The position numbers were made by a program, and so were the translations under genes. The notes beneath the pieces are model-generated. The model was given only the letters and a program-made list of their open reading frames with translations, made no database searches and was not told the origin of the DNA. DNA of 64,000 bases from Tillandsia leiboldiana (Eukaryota > Streptophyta > Magnoliopsida > Poales > Bromeliaceae): contig CM055080.1 in assembly GCA_029204045.2 (NCBI GenBank), positions 7,898,902-7,962,901 of the forward strand, in the 5' to 3' direction. This document shows, piece by piece, positions 1 to 10,854 of this stretch; the stretch's first letter is position 1, and the number at the start of each line of letters is the position of its first letter.

Positions 1-304
1 GTTTGTCTCAAGAGACTTACCTAAAAAGAGTTTTGGAATGATTTTAGATGCACAATTACAAATCCATTAACACTTCTGTTGCTAAAGGTGAAGTCTAAAC
101 CTTAAACAGTGCCCTAAAACTTCTAAAGAGAGAGATAAAATGAATCGGATTCCATATGCTAGTGCGGTCAAGAGCCTGATGTACGCTATAATGTGTATAC
201 GGCCTGATATATGCTATGTTGTGGGTTTGGTCAGGCGATTTTAGTCCAATTCGAGATTAGGCCATTGGAAGGGGGTTAAAAGGATACTCCACTATCTTAG
301 AGGC
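1..304 (+). pseudogene. Ty1/copia pol fragment (RNase H region)
   Basis: The plus strand reads as the copia segment just before and within RNase H: a run like NRIPYASAV, then SLMYAIMC, RPDICYVVGLV and HWKGVKRILHYLRG. Stop codons and a lost glutamine codon after VRRF break it. It enters from outside the window and stops where a non-autonomous element begins. The same protein region occurs on the opposite strand at 1292-1591, so this piece belongs to a different copia copy, or to an inverted one. Confidence 0.75.
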
Positions 305-311
305 TAGGTTT

Positions 312-1291
312 CAAGTGCCGCCCCGTGTCGTGCGGCAGCAGGCGGCACGTACCGTGACCCCCATACAGGGGCATGGTACAGGAGGGGGGTGCCACAGCAC
401 CCCCCGTGCCGCGATGCCCACGCGGGTATCGCGCCTTATCGCCGAATCAAATGGAAAAGAATTATCAAAGCAATTACAATTTTATTATGATTAATCTAAA
501 TATTAAACGGTCCCTCATCGAATCAATATGGATCAATCTTATAAATATACATTAAAATTTTGAGAAAAAATATTTCTCTAATTTTGTATTTTATATATTT
601 TTTTTAATTTCAAGAAAAAAAAAGATAAAATCAAACTAATTTTGAAAGTTAATCAATTCTCACAATGTTTTTAAAAGTTTTGAAAAAAAATTTCTTCAAT
701 TTTTAAAAAGTAAAATAAAAAGAAAATATTTACGATTCTATTCTGGTTGCTATAGTCATTATATGACCCCTCGTCGAATCAATATATGGATCTTGCAAAA
801 TTTTGAGAAAAATTTTTTCTTTCTATGATTTTATATTTTATAATTTTTTAACTTCTGAAAAAAATAAAAAAATCAAAAGAATTTTGAAGGTTGATAGATA
901 TGATTTTCTCATCATGTTGTTTTTTTTCTAATTTTTTTGAATAAATTTTACAAGTGAATTTTATTATTATATTTTAATCTTATTCTCTATGAGGTATAAT
1001 TTTTTTTTACATTTAAAAAAGCTTACTACTATCTATATTAATTAATGAGTATAATAGGCTATATATAGTCAATATTCATAATTATTTGACTAAACCTTTC
1101 AAAATAACATTATAAAAACTTATTAAGAACAAAAAAAACTAAAAAAAAAAAGGTGCCAGAGCGTGCAACTGGGAGGTCATGCTTATCCATTGGCATGCAA
1201 GCGTGCCACGTGTCGGCACGGAGGCGTGCCTGTGTTGTACCGTGCCAGGCATTCATCGGCACGCCCCCATCCCACGACACTTTAATCCTTG
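312..1291. mobile_element. Non-autonomous DNA element A
   Basis: The ends are GC-rich (CAAGTGCCGCCCC at left; complement of CAAGGATTAAAGTGTCG at right) around an AT-rich core with poly-A and poly-T runs. Its right half matches the right half of the element at 5210-6869: the same GTGCCAGAGCGTGC-type block and the same ACTTTAATC-type end. No coding region is visible. A clean target duplication is not seen, and the two flanks are copia sequence on opposite strands. The superfamily is uncertain; hAT-like is suggested by the better-preserved sister copy. Confidence 0.55.
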
Positions 1292-1591
1292 CTTGGAGGG
1301 ACTTTGTCTACTTGAGTAGCATACTTGTCTAGTTAATTGTGGTATAATTAAGATTCTCGTGATTGCCTGCCAATGAGTAGGTCCTGGATTGCTTTGGTAA
1401 TGGCTTACCAAACCAACAACGAAGTAGATGGCTAGGTGAGTACACATCATTACATACATCAAATTACCAACTGCACTCGCATAAGGAACCCTACTCATTT
1501 GTTTCTTCTCCTTATCCGTCTTAAGGCACCGATCATGGCTCAAGATTTGATTTTTCTCAACAGGAGTATCAACTGGTTTAGAGTGATGCAC
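1292..1591 (-). pseudogene. copia RNase H region
   Basis: The minus strand gives MHHSKPVDTPVEK, then RVPYASAVGNLMYVMMC and VVGLVSHYQSNPG, the segment joining RT to RNase H in copia polyproteins. The expected RPDI box is changed to HLAI. The reading is cut after QVCYSSRQSPSK by the insertion at 312-1291, so most of RNase H is absent here. Confidence 0.75.
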
Positions 1592-1901
1592 ATTTGAAAT
1601 TGTTCTAAAACTTTCTTAATGTAGGTTTCTTGAAACAAACCAAAAATTCTTTTAGAATGGTCTCGAATAATCTTGATTCCGAGCACATAGCTCGCCTCAC
1701 TATATCTTTCATCTCGAAATTAGAGGATAATTACTCCTTAGTGGTGGTTATCAATGCCATGTCGTATCTAACCAATAGTATCTCATTGACATATGGAGAT
1801 AGGAACAAAATTTCTTTTTCTGTTTTCTTCATGTATATTTAATGGTCTTACTCTATCATGAACATACCAATAGAGGTAATGGCTTCATGAAACCTAAAGT
1901 A

Positions 1902-2288
1902 TTAGTGTCTCGACGACTGCTTAAGACAACAAATGGATCTTTTAAGATGACAAACTTTGTCTTCTTGACCTTTCGGCACAAAACCTTCAGGCTGATCCAT
2001 ATAGATCTCTTCTGCTAATCCTTCATTGAGAAAAGCAATCTTAACATTAATTTGAAACAATTCCGAATCAAGATATGCCACTAAGGCTAGAATCAGACGT
2101 ATTGAAGTAAATCTCACGACATGGGCAAATGTCTCATTATAATCCACCCCTTGCTTCGGTGTGTAGCCTTTTGCCTCCAGTCGAGACTTGTACTTGTCGA
2201 TCAACCCATCTGCCTTGCGCTTAACCTTCAAAACGCACTTATTTTCAATGGTTTTGCGCCTTGGAAGAAGGTCGACCAACTCCCACAC
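1902..2288 (-). pseudogene. copia reverse transcriptase N-terminal half
   Basis: The 128-residue minus-strand frame starts MWELVDLLPRRKTIENKC and continues with VDYNETFAHVVRFTSIR, FQINVKIAFLNEG and EEIYMDQPEGFV. These are the first RT blocks of copia elements. In the usual copia block the first catalytic aspartate lies in DVKTAFLNG; here the matching motif reads NVKIAFLNE, so that aspartate is asparagine. The frame ends after KRSICCLKQSSRH; the YVDD box is not in frame downstream. Non-functional. Confidence 0.8.
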
Positions 2289-2357
2289 TTAGTTCTTACT
2301 TATGGAGTCTATCTCATTTCTCATGGTTGTGATCCACTTATTGCAAACATGTGATGA

Positions 2358-2800
2358 TTACGCTTCTTTGTAAGAAGCAGACTCATCGACATCGAGTGGA
2401 GCACACATGAAAACACTCATTTCAATCTCAAAGTGACGTCGAGGAATATTTTCACATGTACTTCTACACAACCGAAGGCCAAGATCCTCGGTTTCCAATG
2501 GGACACTCCTACCCAAGGAAGGGCTTCCACTAGTCGATAGATTCCTGTCACTTTCGTCAGCTACTTCAGGATGTGACATATTACCATCCTCAGTAGATGG
2601 TGTGGCATCGTCTTGTAACTCATACAAGGCGATATCTTTGCGCACACCTTCTATACTTTGAAATTCCTTCTCTAGAAATTCCTCATCTCGAGACTGTCTC
2701 AGTCATGCCACTATTTGGGTGTTTCACCATACATCACGTAGCCCTTTTCATTCGCAGGGTATCTGATGAATACATGCTTGCTTGCTTTAGAGCCTAATTT
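2358..2800 (-). pseudogene. copia integrase-RT hinge
   Basis: This low-complexity, acidic and serine-rich reading on the minus strand (95 residues ending at 2358) lies between integrase and RT, as the variable hinge does in copia polyproteins. Beyond 2645 the frame is broken. The assignment rests mostly on position. Confidence 0.5.
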
Positions 2801-3606
2801 TCTGAATCGATGTGAAGGGGCGAGAATATATGCAGTTGAACTCTAAGGGCGCAAATAGTATAAATAGGGCTATTGCCACTCTATAACTCATATGGAGTGG
2901 AAGGCATTGATTTATTAGGAACTGGGTTAAGAATGTAGGTATTAATTAACAATGCATATCCCCAAAAACTTATTGGAAGATTTGCCTGCGCTATCATTGA
3001 CCTACCTATGTCTAGTAGAGTACAATTCCTTCGTTCAGCAACACCGTTTTGCTGCGGTGTGCCAGGAATAATGAGCTGTTTGCGAATGCCTTGCTCGCAA
3101 AATGTCTTGAACTAATAAGACAAATACTCGCGACCACGATTAGTGCGAAGCACCTTTACACTTATTTCTATTTGATTCGTAACTTCCGCAACAAAGCGAT
3201 TGAAGCATTCTAATGCTTTAGTACGGTGAGAAAGTAGGAACACATAGCCATAACGAGAATGATCATCAATGAATGTGAGAAAATAGCTAGCTCTATGCCG
3301 GACCCTCACATTCATTGGCCCACAAATGTCTGAATGAATCAAATCTAAAGCATGGATAGTACGTGTGGCCTTACCAAAAGGCTTTCTACATGCCTTTCCC
3401 GCCAAACAAGGTTCGCACACAGCTAGATCAACCTTGGCGAGAGACCTCCTTAATAGGCCTACTCTAGTCAATCGACTTATTCGATCTTGACCTATATGGC
3501 CTAGTCTGGTATGCCATTTAACAGCTTCATCACACAGATCATCAGTAGTAACTAATGCAAGCGAATCATTCATAAATCGGGTAATTACACCATTAGTTCC
3601 CAACAT
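2800..3606 (-). pseudogene. copia GAG-pre-integrase and integrase core
   Basis: The minus strand reads WHTRLGHIGQDRISRL (GAG-pre-integrase; H and H of the zinc site), then CEPCLAGKACRKPF (the two cysteines), then LIHSDICGPM (first catalytic D), FIDDHSRYGYVFLL and a region ending RTNRGREYLS. The usual second motif is RSDNGGEY, so here the catalytic D appears replaced (TNRG). The 164-residue open stretch ends at 3112; downstream integrase blocks persist in other frames to about 2800. Confidence 0.8.
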
Positions 3607-4295
3607 TTTTTCAAATTTTCAATTGGGTCCCTAACCATTTTTTTTGTTAATTAAGTTCTCAATCTCTATAAATTATTTCAATTAGGTCCTGCCATCTACA
3701 TTTCCGTCACAGTTGACAGAAACTGACACGTAGGCGCCAATGTGGTGAAGCGTTGGTGTCTTTTTGGAGGGAAAATTTTCCGCCTTAGGTCATAAAGAGT
3801 TTTGACCAGTCATTTTTAGGAAATATAAATATAAAATGATAGTAACCCTTTCTTCTTAGTTGATTTTTTTAAAAAACCTAGCTAAGAGATAAGGATTTTT
3901 ACTGAAATAATCCTTTCTTTTTCCTCTTAAGCATTACTCTATATTGAGAAGATGTCTGAAATGTCCATTGAAAGCCATAATGTTGCTCTCTACAGCTTCT
4001 GCTACTTTGGCGTGCTAGCTGCTTTAAAGACGTCATGGGCTGAATCTAATCCTATTAGTTCTCTTTCTTTGTTCATCTTCTTTCTTCATTTTGGGGGTTT
4101 TAAGTTTGTGAAAATTCTATATTTATGTTTTTTTGGATTAATTACAATAATGATCCCTAACCTTTTCTAGATTTTTCAATTGGGACTTTTGAATGAATAA
4201 ATATGAAAACTTAAACTTTGTAGGGATATATCTACTACTCGATATAGAACGCTGTATGAAATTATCCCTTATATAAAATATTGAGGCGGTCTTTG
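3607..4295. mobile_element. Insertion inside copia pol, unclassified
   Basis: The copia frame stops at about 4300 (LVSILAFVKF) and resumes at 3606, and the sequence between has no copia similarity. Both sides carry the motif TTTTCAATTGGG followed by CCCTAACC or similar, common at ends of plant MITE-like insertions. I could not define terminal repeats or a target duplication. A short frame at 3952-4170 has no recognised similarity. Confidence 0.4.
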
Positions 4296-4560
4296 TCAAA
4301 ATGGAACAAATATCCTAAACTTGACAAAGGCTAAAATTGATACTAGACTACACTGAATGCCAGAAGCGTATATCACGTCTTGAAGAAGTAGAGTGCGACC
4401 ACCGCGCAACTCGAGCTGGTATGATCCAACTCCTAGTACCTCATCTTTTGAGCCATTCCCTAGGGTGACAAACTGCGTGCCTTTCAAAACTCGGTGATAA
4501 TCTACGAAGCCTCCTCAATCACGCACTGTGTTTTTTTGCTCCTGTATTCACAATCCAATC
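4296..4560 (-). pseudogene. copia protease remnant
   Basis: On the minus strand, DWIVNTGAKKHS matches the copia protease active site, normally W-x-x-D-[ST]-GA. The catalytic aspartate is asparagine here (NTGA), and a stop follows shortly. Further on are GNGSKDEVLGVGSYQLEL and LLQDVIYASGIQCSLVSIL, the usual protease end leading into GAG-pre-integrase. Inactive. Confidence 0.75.
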
Positions 4561-4619
4561 AGGAAAGGAATGAGCTACTAAAGCATATGAGCAAACAAAA
4601 TAAGGTGAACAGAGAAGGA

Positions 4620-5209
4620 GGGTTACCTGCCTTTCCTTAGGACAATCCTGAGCAAAATGACCTTTTTTCTTACAGTTATAACACTTGAGCTTTGACATAT
4701 CGCGACTGCCAGCGCGCTTGCCTTTGCGGCGCTTTCGTATCCCGTCTTGAGGAGCTTGATTCTTATTCTTCTATCCAACATTGTTCCCTCGCTTTTCACG
4801 CTTGGGCTTGAATCCTCGACGCTTCTGAGAGCGAGCAACAAAAGCCACAGAGCAATTTGCCTCCATGTGTTTCGCTTGAAGTTCGAGATGACGCGAGATA
4901 TCACTAAATGTTTTAATGTTCTCGCTGTGCGTCATCAAGAGCTTCATTTGAGACCACTCAGAATCTAGCAGTGAGCGAATCACCGCGAGAACCTGTTGCT
5001 CATCATTGAGTTCATTTCTAACGGCTTTGTGGTCTCGAATCATGGTGTTCATTACACGAAGGTGCTCAACCATGGTGGCTTTGGGTCCTTCATGTATTAC
5101 TGGAACTTCAGATTTATGGCACATAGTCTTGTAGCTGACGTTTGCCCAAAAGTTACTTTGAGCTCGTCCCACATGTCTTTGGCTGTTTCATGGCCTTCAA
5201 AATTCAAAC
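4620..5209 (-). pseudogene. copia gag, C-terminal part with CCHC knuckle
   Basis: The minus strand continues gag after an insertion: RVMNTMIRDHKAVRNELND, ITYSLLDSEW-like text and FSDISRHLELQAKHMEA, a UBN2/gag-polypeptide domain. Near 4636-4692 comes CYNCKKKGHFAQDC, an intact CX2CX4HX4C zinc knuckle that binds RNA in the capsid protein. Frameshifts separate the two parts. Confidence 0.75.
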
Positions 5210-5403
5210 CAAGAAATTAAGTATCCATCCGTGCCTTACGGCACGGAGCGATACGTATCGTGCCACCAATTAGGCGGCACGGTATAGAGGGGGTCTCTCT
5301 TGGCTCTCCTGTGTCGTGATACCCTCTGAGTATCGAACGAGACAGAGCGATACCCAGAAAGTATCACGATACGTGTCATTGCGTGCCCACACAGGCACAG
5401 AGT

Positions 5404-5690
5404 GCTTTTTTTTTTTTTTTTTTTTTTTATTTCGACTTTTTGTATTTTTTGGTTTCTTGCATAGACCTTTATCCCTTTCTCATTTATTTTTTTCTTTTTA
5501 TTTCTACATTTTTTTCTATTCTGCGCTTTCTTTTCTTTCCTCTCACATCTCTTACTCTATGTTTTTTTTTTCTATTTTTTTCTTCCCCTTTTTCTCATTT
5601 TTTTTTTAAATTTTTTTCCCTTTCAATCTCTTATTATTTTTTGATCACTTCGTTTTTTTTTTTAAAAAGTAAAGAAATAGTAAAATAGAA
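5404..5690 (+). repeat. Poly-T and pyrimidine-rich low-complexity tract
   Basis: This is a run of about 26 T followed by roughly 260 bases of almost pure T and C. Apparent frames here read as Phe/Ser/Leu only and are not genes. It lies inside element B. Confidence 0.9.
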
Positions 5691-6548
5691 GATCTACTTA
5701 TTAAGTAAGTCAAGAAATTTACAACTTAATTTTTTTTTCATACATTTAGAATATATTTAACTTGTAAAATTTTTTTTGTAAAGAAATATGAAATTATACA
5801 AATTTTTATTAACAATTTATAAAAATTTGAAAATATATCCACTTGATTTAATCATTATATGGTCCATTTTTAATTTTTTGTACGATTTTAGTATTTTGTG
5901 TGAGATTTAAGATATTCTTAACTTTGAAAATTTTATTATTAGATTTAGAAATATAAAAATTATAATAAAATCGAAAACTAAATAGAAGCAATTGATATTT
6001 AAATTTGCTTAATGTACATGATTTAGTGTTAAATTTTCATAAATAAATTGCACAAATTTTCTTATTTAAATTTAAGAAAAATTAATTTTCTTCGATGAAC
6101 TTGCAAATTTTTCATAAAAAATTTTAAAAAATTAATTTTCTCGAATTTATATTTTATAATTTTTAAAATTCTAAAAAATAAAAGATAAATAAAAAAAAAT
6201 AAAAATTAATCAATTTTTATTATTGCTTAATTTATTCATAGTATGGTTTATTATTAAATTTTTATGGACATATTTTATAATTTTTTTAAAATTTTTAGAA
6301 AAAATAAATTTCTTTAATTTGTCATAAATATTTTATAAAAGTTTGAAAATAAAAAGAAACTATCAGTACACTTGGGGTCTTATTCTAGTTTAGTCTAGTC
6401 ATCATATGATCCTTCATCAAATCAATACGAATGGATCTTGCAAATTTTTATAAAAATTTAAAGAAAAAATAATTTTTTCTATGAGCTGTAGTTGTATTTA
6501 ACTTCACCTATAAAGAAGATTATTACTATATTAAGCTACTAACTAGTA

Positions 6549-6714
6549 AGTTAGTAAGCTATTATTGACATTAGATCAAGACAAATCAATACATAGCCAA
6601 AATTTATAAATATTATACTAAAATTTTTAAAAGTTAGTAAGCTATTATTGACATTAGATCAAGACAAATCAATACATAGCCAAAATTTATAAATATTATA
6701 CTAAAATTTTTAAA
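6549..6714 (+). repeat. Tandem duplication, 83 bp x 2
   Basis: Two adjacent 83-base copies start AGTTAGTAAGCT at 6549 and at 6632 and look identical. They lie inside element B, so they arose after, or travelled with, that element. Confidence 0.9.
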
Positions 6715-6869
6715 ATAACATTCTAAAACCTTATTGGACAGAAAAAATTAAAATAACACAGTACCAAAGCGTGCCACTAGAAGGTTGTGCGTGCCCGTCG
6801 GCACGCAAACATGCCATGTGTCGCTAGGCAACGGCCGGCACACCCCCGTGCCACGGCACTTTAATCTTG

Positions 6870-7125
6870 CTTCAAACTTCCCAATGAGGTCGTCTTGCAT
6901 GGCATTCAACAAAGTGTACCAAACGGTTCTATCCTCATTGAACCACTTCTCATGGACCTCTTTATCATGACAATGCTGAGCAATGTTGCCTTCTAGAGGC
7001 GGTGTCTTTTTGACAGTAAGGTGTTCCAAAACACCCTGTTCATTGAGCACAAATTTCATTTTCCTACGCCAAATATTATAGTTCTTGCCGTCCAAATTTT
7101 CACCTTTACTTAAATCGGCAATCAC
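6870..7125 (-). pseudogene. copia gag N-terminus
   Basis: The minus strand starts MIADLSKGENLDGKNYNIW and continues RRKMKFVLNEQGVLEHL, the N-terminal gag domain of a plant copia element. It runs to MQDDLIGKFEA, where element B cuts it. The remainder of gag resumes at 5209 on the other side of that insertion. Confidence 0.8.
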
Positions 7126-9589
7126 ATTTTTGGAAACAATTTCACAATATAAAATTTGCAGGATAGGACATTAGGCGCATATCAACAAAAAAAAAATTAA
7201 CAGAATTGAAACATTCTAACCTACACAACATGATAAAATTTTTTGCTAAGCTCATAATCATCACCTTGTGCTGGCGTAAACATTCAATTCTATTAATTAT
7301 TAACTTATTAGGAACAGATCTAGATTTTAATAAAGGAATAAATTCATTATATATATCACACAAATATTAAACATTACCTAGATACAAAACAACAAATATA
7401 TGTATCGTAAAATATAAGTACTTATGCCAAAACTTAATCCGAAAAATATTGACGATATGCAAAACACATACCCTTTACATCACTCAGGCAATATTACAAT
7501 TTTTTGTGCGGAAAGAAAAAACCTATTACAAAATCTAAAGAACAAGAGTGTACATATTATCATCCTCACCTAGGGAATGCTGCATATGCCAACTTATTTT
7601 TCAACAAATTAAGTTTTGTAAAAAATCACAAAAAACATAAGTACTTATTTTGAGAGAAACTGCAACATGTACATAGCAGAAAATGTTACATAGCTACTTC
7701 AGCAGAAGTAGAGAGCAACCAAAAACAGCAAATTAAACTAATTAATAAGCTGCAACAAGTAGTAGGTCTTCTGCTTCCTTTTTTTTTTTTTGGATAAAAT
7801 CTGATTTGGGCCGGCGGGCTGGGCTCGGGCCTGGCCTAGCATAGCGGCCTGTGTAGCTGCACAGGCGGGTTGGGCCGGGCCCATCAGCCCGCGCAGCAAT
7901 CATGAGGTAAATGAGGGAAAGGTCTATCTCCTGTAGTGTGACTGTACTCTAGTTAGTAAGTTTGCGGTTTTGCAGTTTATTGTAAATTTTTTGGCGGCTG
8001 ATTCATGGAAATGAGTTCTGTAGTGACCTTAAGGTGGCATAGTGTGTTTGCATATGCCCTCCTACTTGTATTAATATATAGGGTTTGACTCTGTGTTTGG
8101 ACAAAGGAACTGGTGGACACCAAATTTTTTTGTGTGTTTACGTTGTCATATTGAACATTTAGGGTTCTCTGGATGTATGTGGACATAAATGATATAGCTA
8201 ATGCTAGAATTTAACTAGATCTAAGTTTTATTCAGAGTTTTTAGCATTGCCATAACAGTGAAAAATTGTAGTAGACTGCACAAAGCTGGAGAGGTCAGAA
8301 AATTCCAAAATTGAAATATAAGGATGAATTGTTAGATATGTTGTCCAATGAGTCAATTGCATTAGTGGTTTGGTTAACTGCCTTTACAAAAACAATATTC
8401 TCCAGGAACTTAGGTCATATACACTTCTCTAGTTCCTCTTAGATTACTAGTTTATTCGGGATAAGTTTGGTTAGGTTTGATATATATATATCAGTCTAAA
8501 TTACTTCTTTTGTAACATGTTTTGTAACAGGGGATGTTCTTCTATAATAGAGGGCAAATCCTCCAAGATTTATATATTTTTTAGAAAAGTCACTAAAAAA
8601 GCAATTGTAGAGCCAGGAGAATTTCTTTCCCTTCATGTGGGCACTGACCTTGAGTTAGTCTAGGCTGGGAGTAAGTCTTGATTTCTGCCCATGTGCTTTC
8701 ATCATAACCTACAAGATCCACAAAACAATCCCGCACAACTCATTTGAAAAAAAAAGAAAAAGAAAAGAAATTCTTAGTTGCAGATTTGGGTAGCTTCGAC
8801 CAATTGGCAATTCATACTTTTACTTGGTATTTAATGAGTCAAGTGAAGGGAAAATATTGCCCAAATATGATTTTGATATCATGATATTATGATAAAGACT
8901 TGCTATTAATTTGAGATAAAATATAATTTTTTCTGAATTTGATATCATTCTATTTAAGTGTGGCATGATTTTATCAAGGTTAAATATGATTCATTTTATA
9001 TTTAATTTGATTGCATACAGATTTGTTGCGATTATAATATTGATTTGATTTAAACTATAATCAGATCAAATGTGGCAAAATTTATTTGATTTTTTTTCTT
9101 CTTTGGACAAATTGGCAGAATTCTTGTATGCTTTAAAGAGTTTTTTTCATGTACTATATATAGAGATGATGATTGGTCGTTGGTGTCAATTTTCTCAATG
9201 GGATCTAATGAAGAGAATGATTGTTTCTTTAGGTCTATGGGTCTTTACCATTTCTATGTCTTATTTCTTTTTAGCTCATCTTGATCTTCTAATCCCTTTC
9301 CTCTTTTTCTCTTACCTAATTTCCTCTCCTATTCTCCATTATCATTTATTTTTGTGCTCTATGGTAACCATGTCGATATATATTATTTTCTTGCTGTCTT
9401 GAATTTGCACCATTTGATATTAGAGCCAGCAAAGAAGCCTATGTAAAAAGTATGCTCTCTTTGCCATATCTCTTATGGAGAAGCTTCTCTATTTCCCTAT
9501 ATCTATTTTCTTCTCCATTTGTATCAACCACTAATAAAGTATCAACCAATCATTCGCATGCATATTTCAACATCTAATAAACAATATAA
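7126..9589. other. AT-rich spacer without recognised genes
   Basis: No coding region I can name. It may include the unrecognised 5' LTR of the copia element just above 7125. At 7801-7900 a GGCC-rich patch resembles the interior of the hAT-type element at 32097-32927. A 110-residue frame at 9070-9402 is hydrophobic, T-rich in base use and matches no family I know, so it is not called. Confidence 0.6.
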
Positions 9590-10854
9590 AAACAATAAAA
9601 ATCTCTACATCTAGCAAGCAGACATAGCCAGCACTCCATCATTCTCGGCGACACGGAATCCACCTGGATCGTAAATCCTGGCAGAACACGGTTGGCGGAA
9701 GGACTGCACGCTCAATGGTGATCACCACACGTGAACGGCTCTACCCTGAAAAATCTGGCAGTACCTCGTTTCAACTGCGCAAAACAGAAAACCCTGGTCC
9801 TAACAGTCCAACAAAAAGGCACATAGCTCAAATCCAAATACACTAACGAGCTAAATCTATAACAACCAAAAACATCTTGCAAAATCGAAACAAATAATAT
9901 AAGTAAAACCTACCCCAAAGTCGACGCGCTGTAAAATCTCATGCGCACGCACCCGTGCCGGGCTTCTCGGATCGATCTGTGCGCTCCACGGCACTCCCCA
10001 CACACTCTCGACCTCCTTCTTTTTTTCCCAATTTGTTTCTCTCTAGAACCCACGGACGCGAGCAAAAGGTAAGAGGAGAGAGAGAGGTCCGACGCATTAA
10101 ATAGCCCCCAAAAGGGATTTTGGGCGTCCGAAATCCACTTTCGAGCCTCCGGAACCCAACCAATCGGGCGGCACAAACAAAGCAAGGCGGCCTGAAACTT
10201 TCAGGCTGCTACAGTGGCCACTTTTGGGCGCCCGAAAGTGCGTTCGAATCTCCATGAAGCCGACACGCGTTCGTTCGGGGGCCCGAATCGCCATGAAACC
10301 GACACGTGTTCGACAGTGACTCTGACTGTGCGCGTCACGTTCGAGCCACCTCAGCTAACAACCTTTTGGGTGCGCATAGTGCTGCATTCAGGCGCTTGAA
10401 ACGTCGTGGTGCTGCCGAGTGTCCCTCGCGCCAGTCGCCCCTCATGCATCGTGCAGCGATGCGTCACGCGTCATCACCGCTTCCCAACGCGCTAGCAGCT
10501 AATGGTGTAGCAACACGTGTCCGCCCACCTCGCGCCCCGCACCGCCATGCGTCGCCCTTTCGGGCTGCCACAACGCGGATCCGTGCTTGAAACAATAAGA
10601 AAACCCCTAAATCATACCCCGGGCTTTTTTTTTGCGTTGATTTGCACTAAAACGATCCCGACTCGGCTCGGCACTCCTCCAACATAACTGATCGACCCAC
10701 CATACTGTAACTTTGCCATTTGCAAAAGTGCACTATCTCACAAGAATGACCTAAGGTATTAGTGATACGTGAGAGTGTCGGGTATTGTTGGGTTAGGAAT
10801 TAGAGTTTTGTTGTGCTCAGTCGGGTTGTGCCCTAATCCTGATCTATGTACTAT
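9590..10854. other. GC-richer region before gypsy gag, unclassified
   Basis: Composition changes here to CpG-rich sequence with repeated TTTTGGGCG-CCGAAA-like motifs (about 10115-10320). It lies directly upstream of a gypsy gag start, so it could be the remains of that element's LTR and leader. I cannot find LTR ends or a primer binding site. Frames in it are short and overlap on both strands. Confidence 0.4.

Larger units (their letters stand above)
5210..6869. mobile_element. Non-autonomous DNA element B in copia gag
   Basis: This 1660-bp element interrupts copia gag. Its ends are imperfect inverted repeats (CAAGAAATTAAG at left; CAAGATTAAAG as the complement at right). It is flanked by near-identical 8-base target duplications, ATTCAAAC (5202-5209) and CTTCAAAC (6870-6877), which fits a hAT-type insertion. 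It holds a long pyrimidine-rich block, AT-rich filler and CGGCACG-rich ends, and has no coding capacity. It is related to the element at 312-1291. Confidence 0.65.
1292..7125 (-). mobile_element. Degenerate Ty1/copia retrotransposon, minus strand
   Basis: Read on the minus strand from 7125 downward, the protein order is gag, CCHC knuckle, protease, GAG-pre-integrase, integrase, hinge, RT, RNase H. This is the copia order (integrase before RT). The body is split by a 1.66-kb insertion in gag and by about 0.65 kb between protease and integrase, and carries stops and frameshifts throughout. LTRs could not be delimited at either side; the 5' LTR would lie above 7150. It is an old, immobile copy. 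Confidence 0.8.

Noticed and set aside
5316..5688. Phe/Leu/Ser-rich frames of about 100 codons
   Set aside because: Translation of a pyrimidine-rich low-complexity tract in a non-autonomous element.
9070..9402. 110-codon hydrophobic frame that could be a small membrane protein
   Set aside because: No recognised similarity, T-rich composition, and no splice or promoter context; AT/T-rich DNA often gives such frames by chance.
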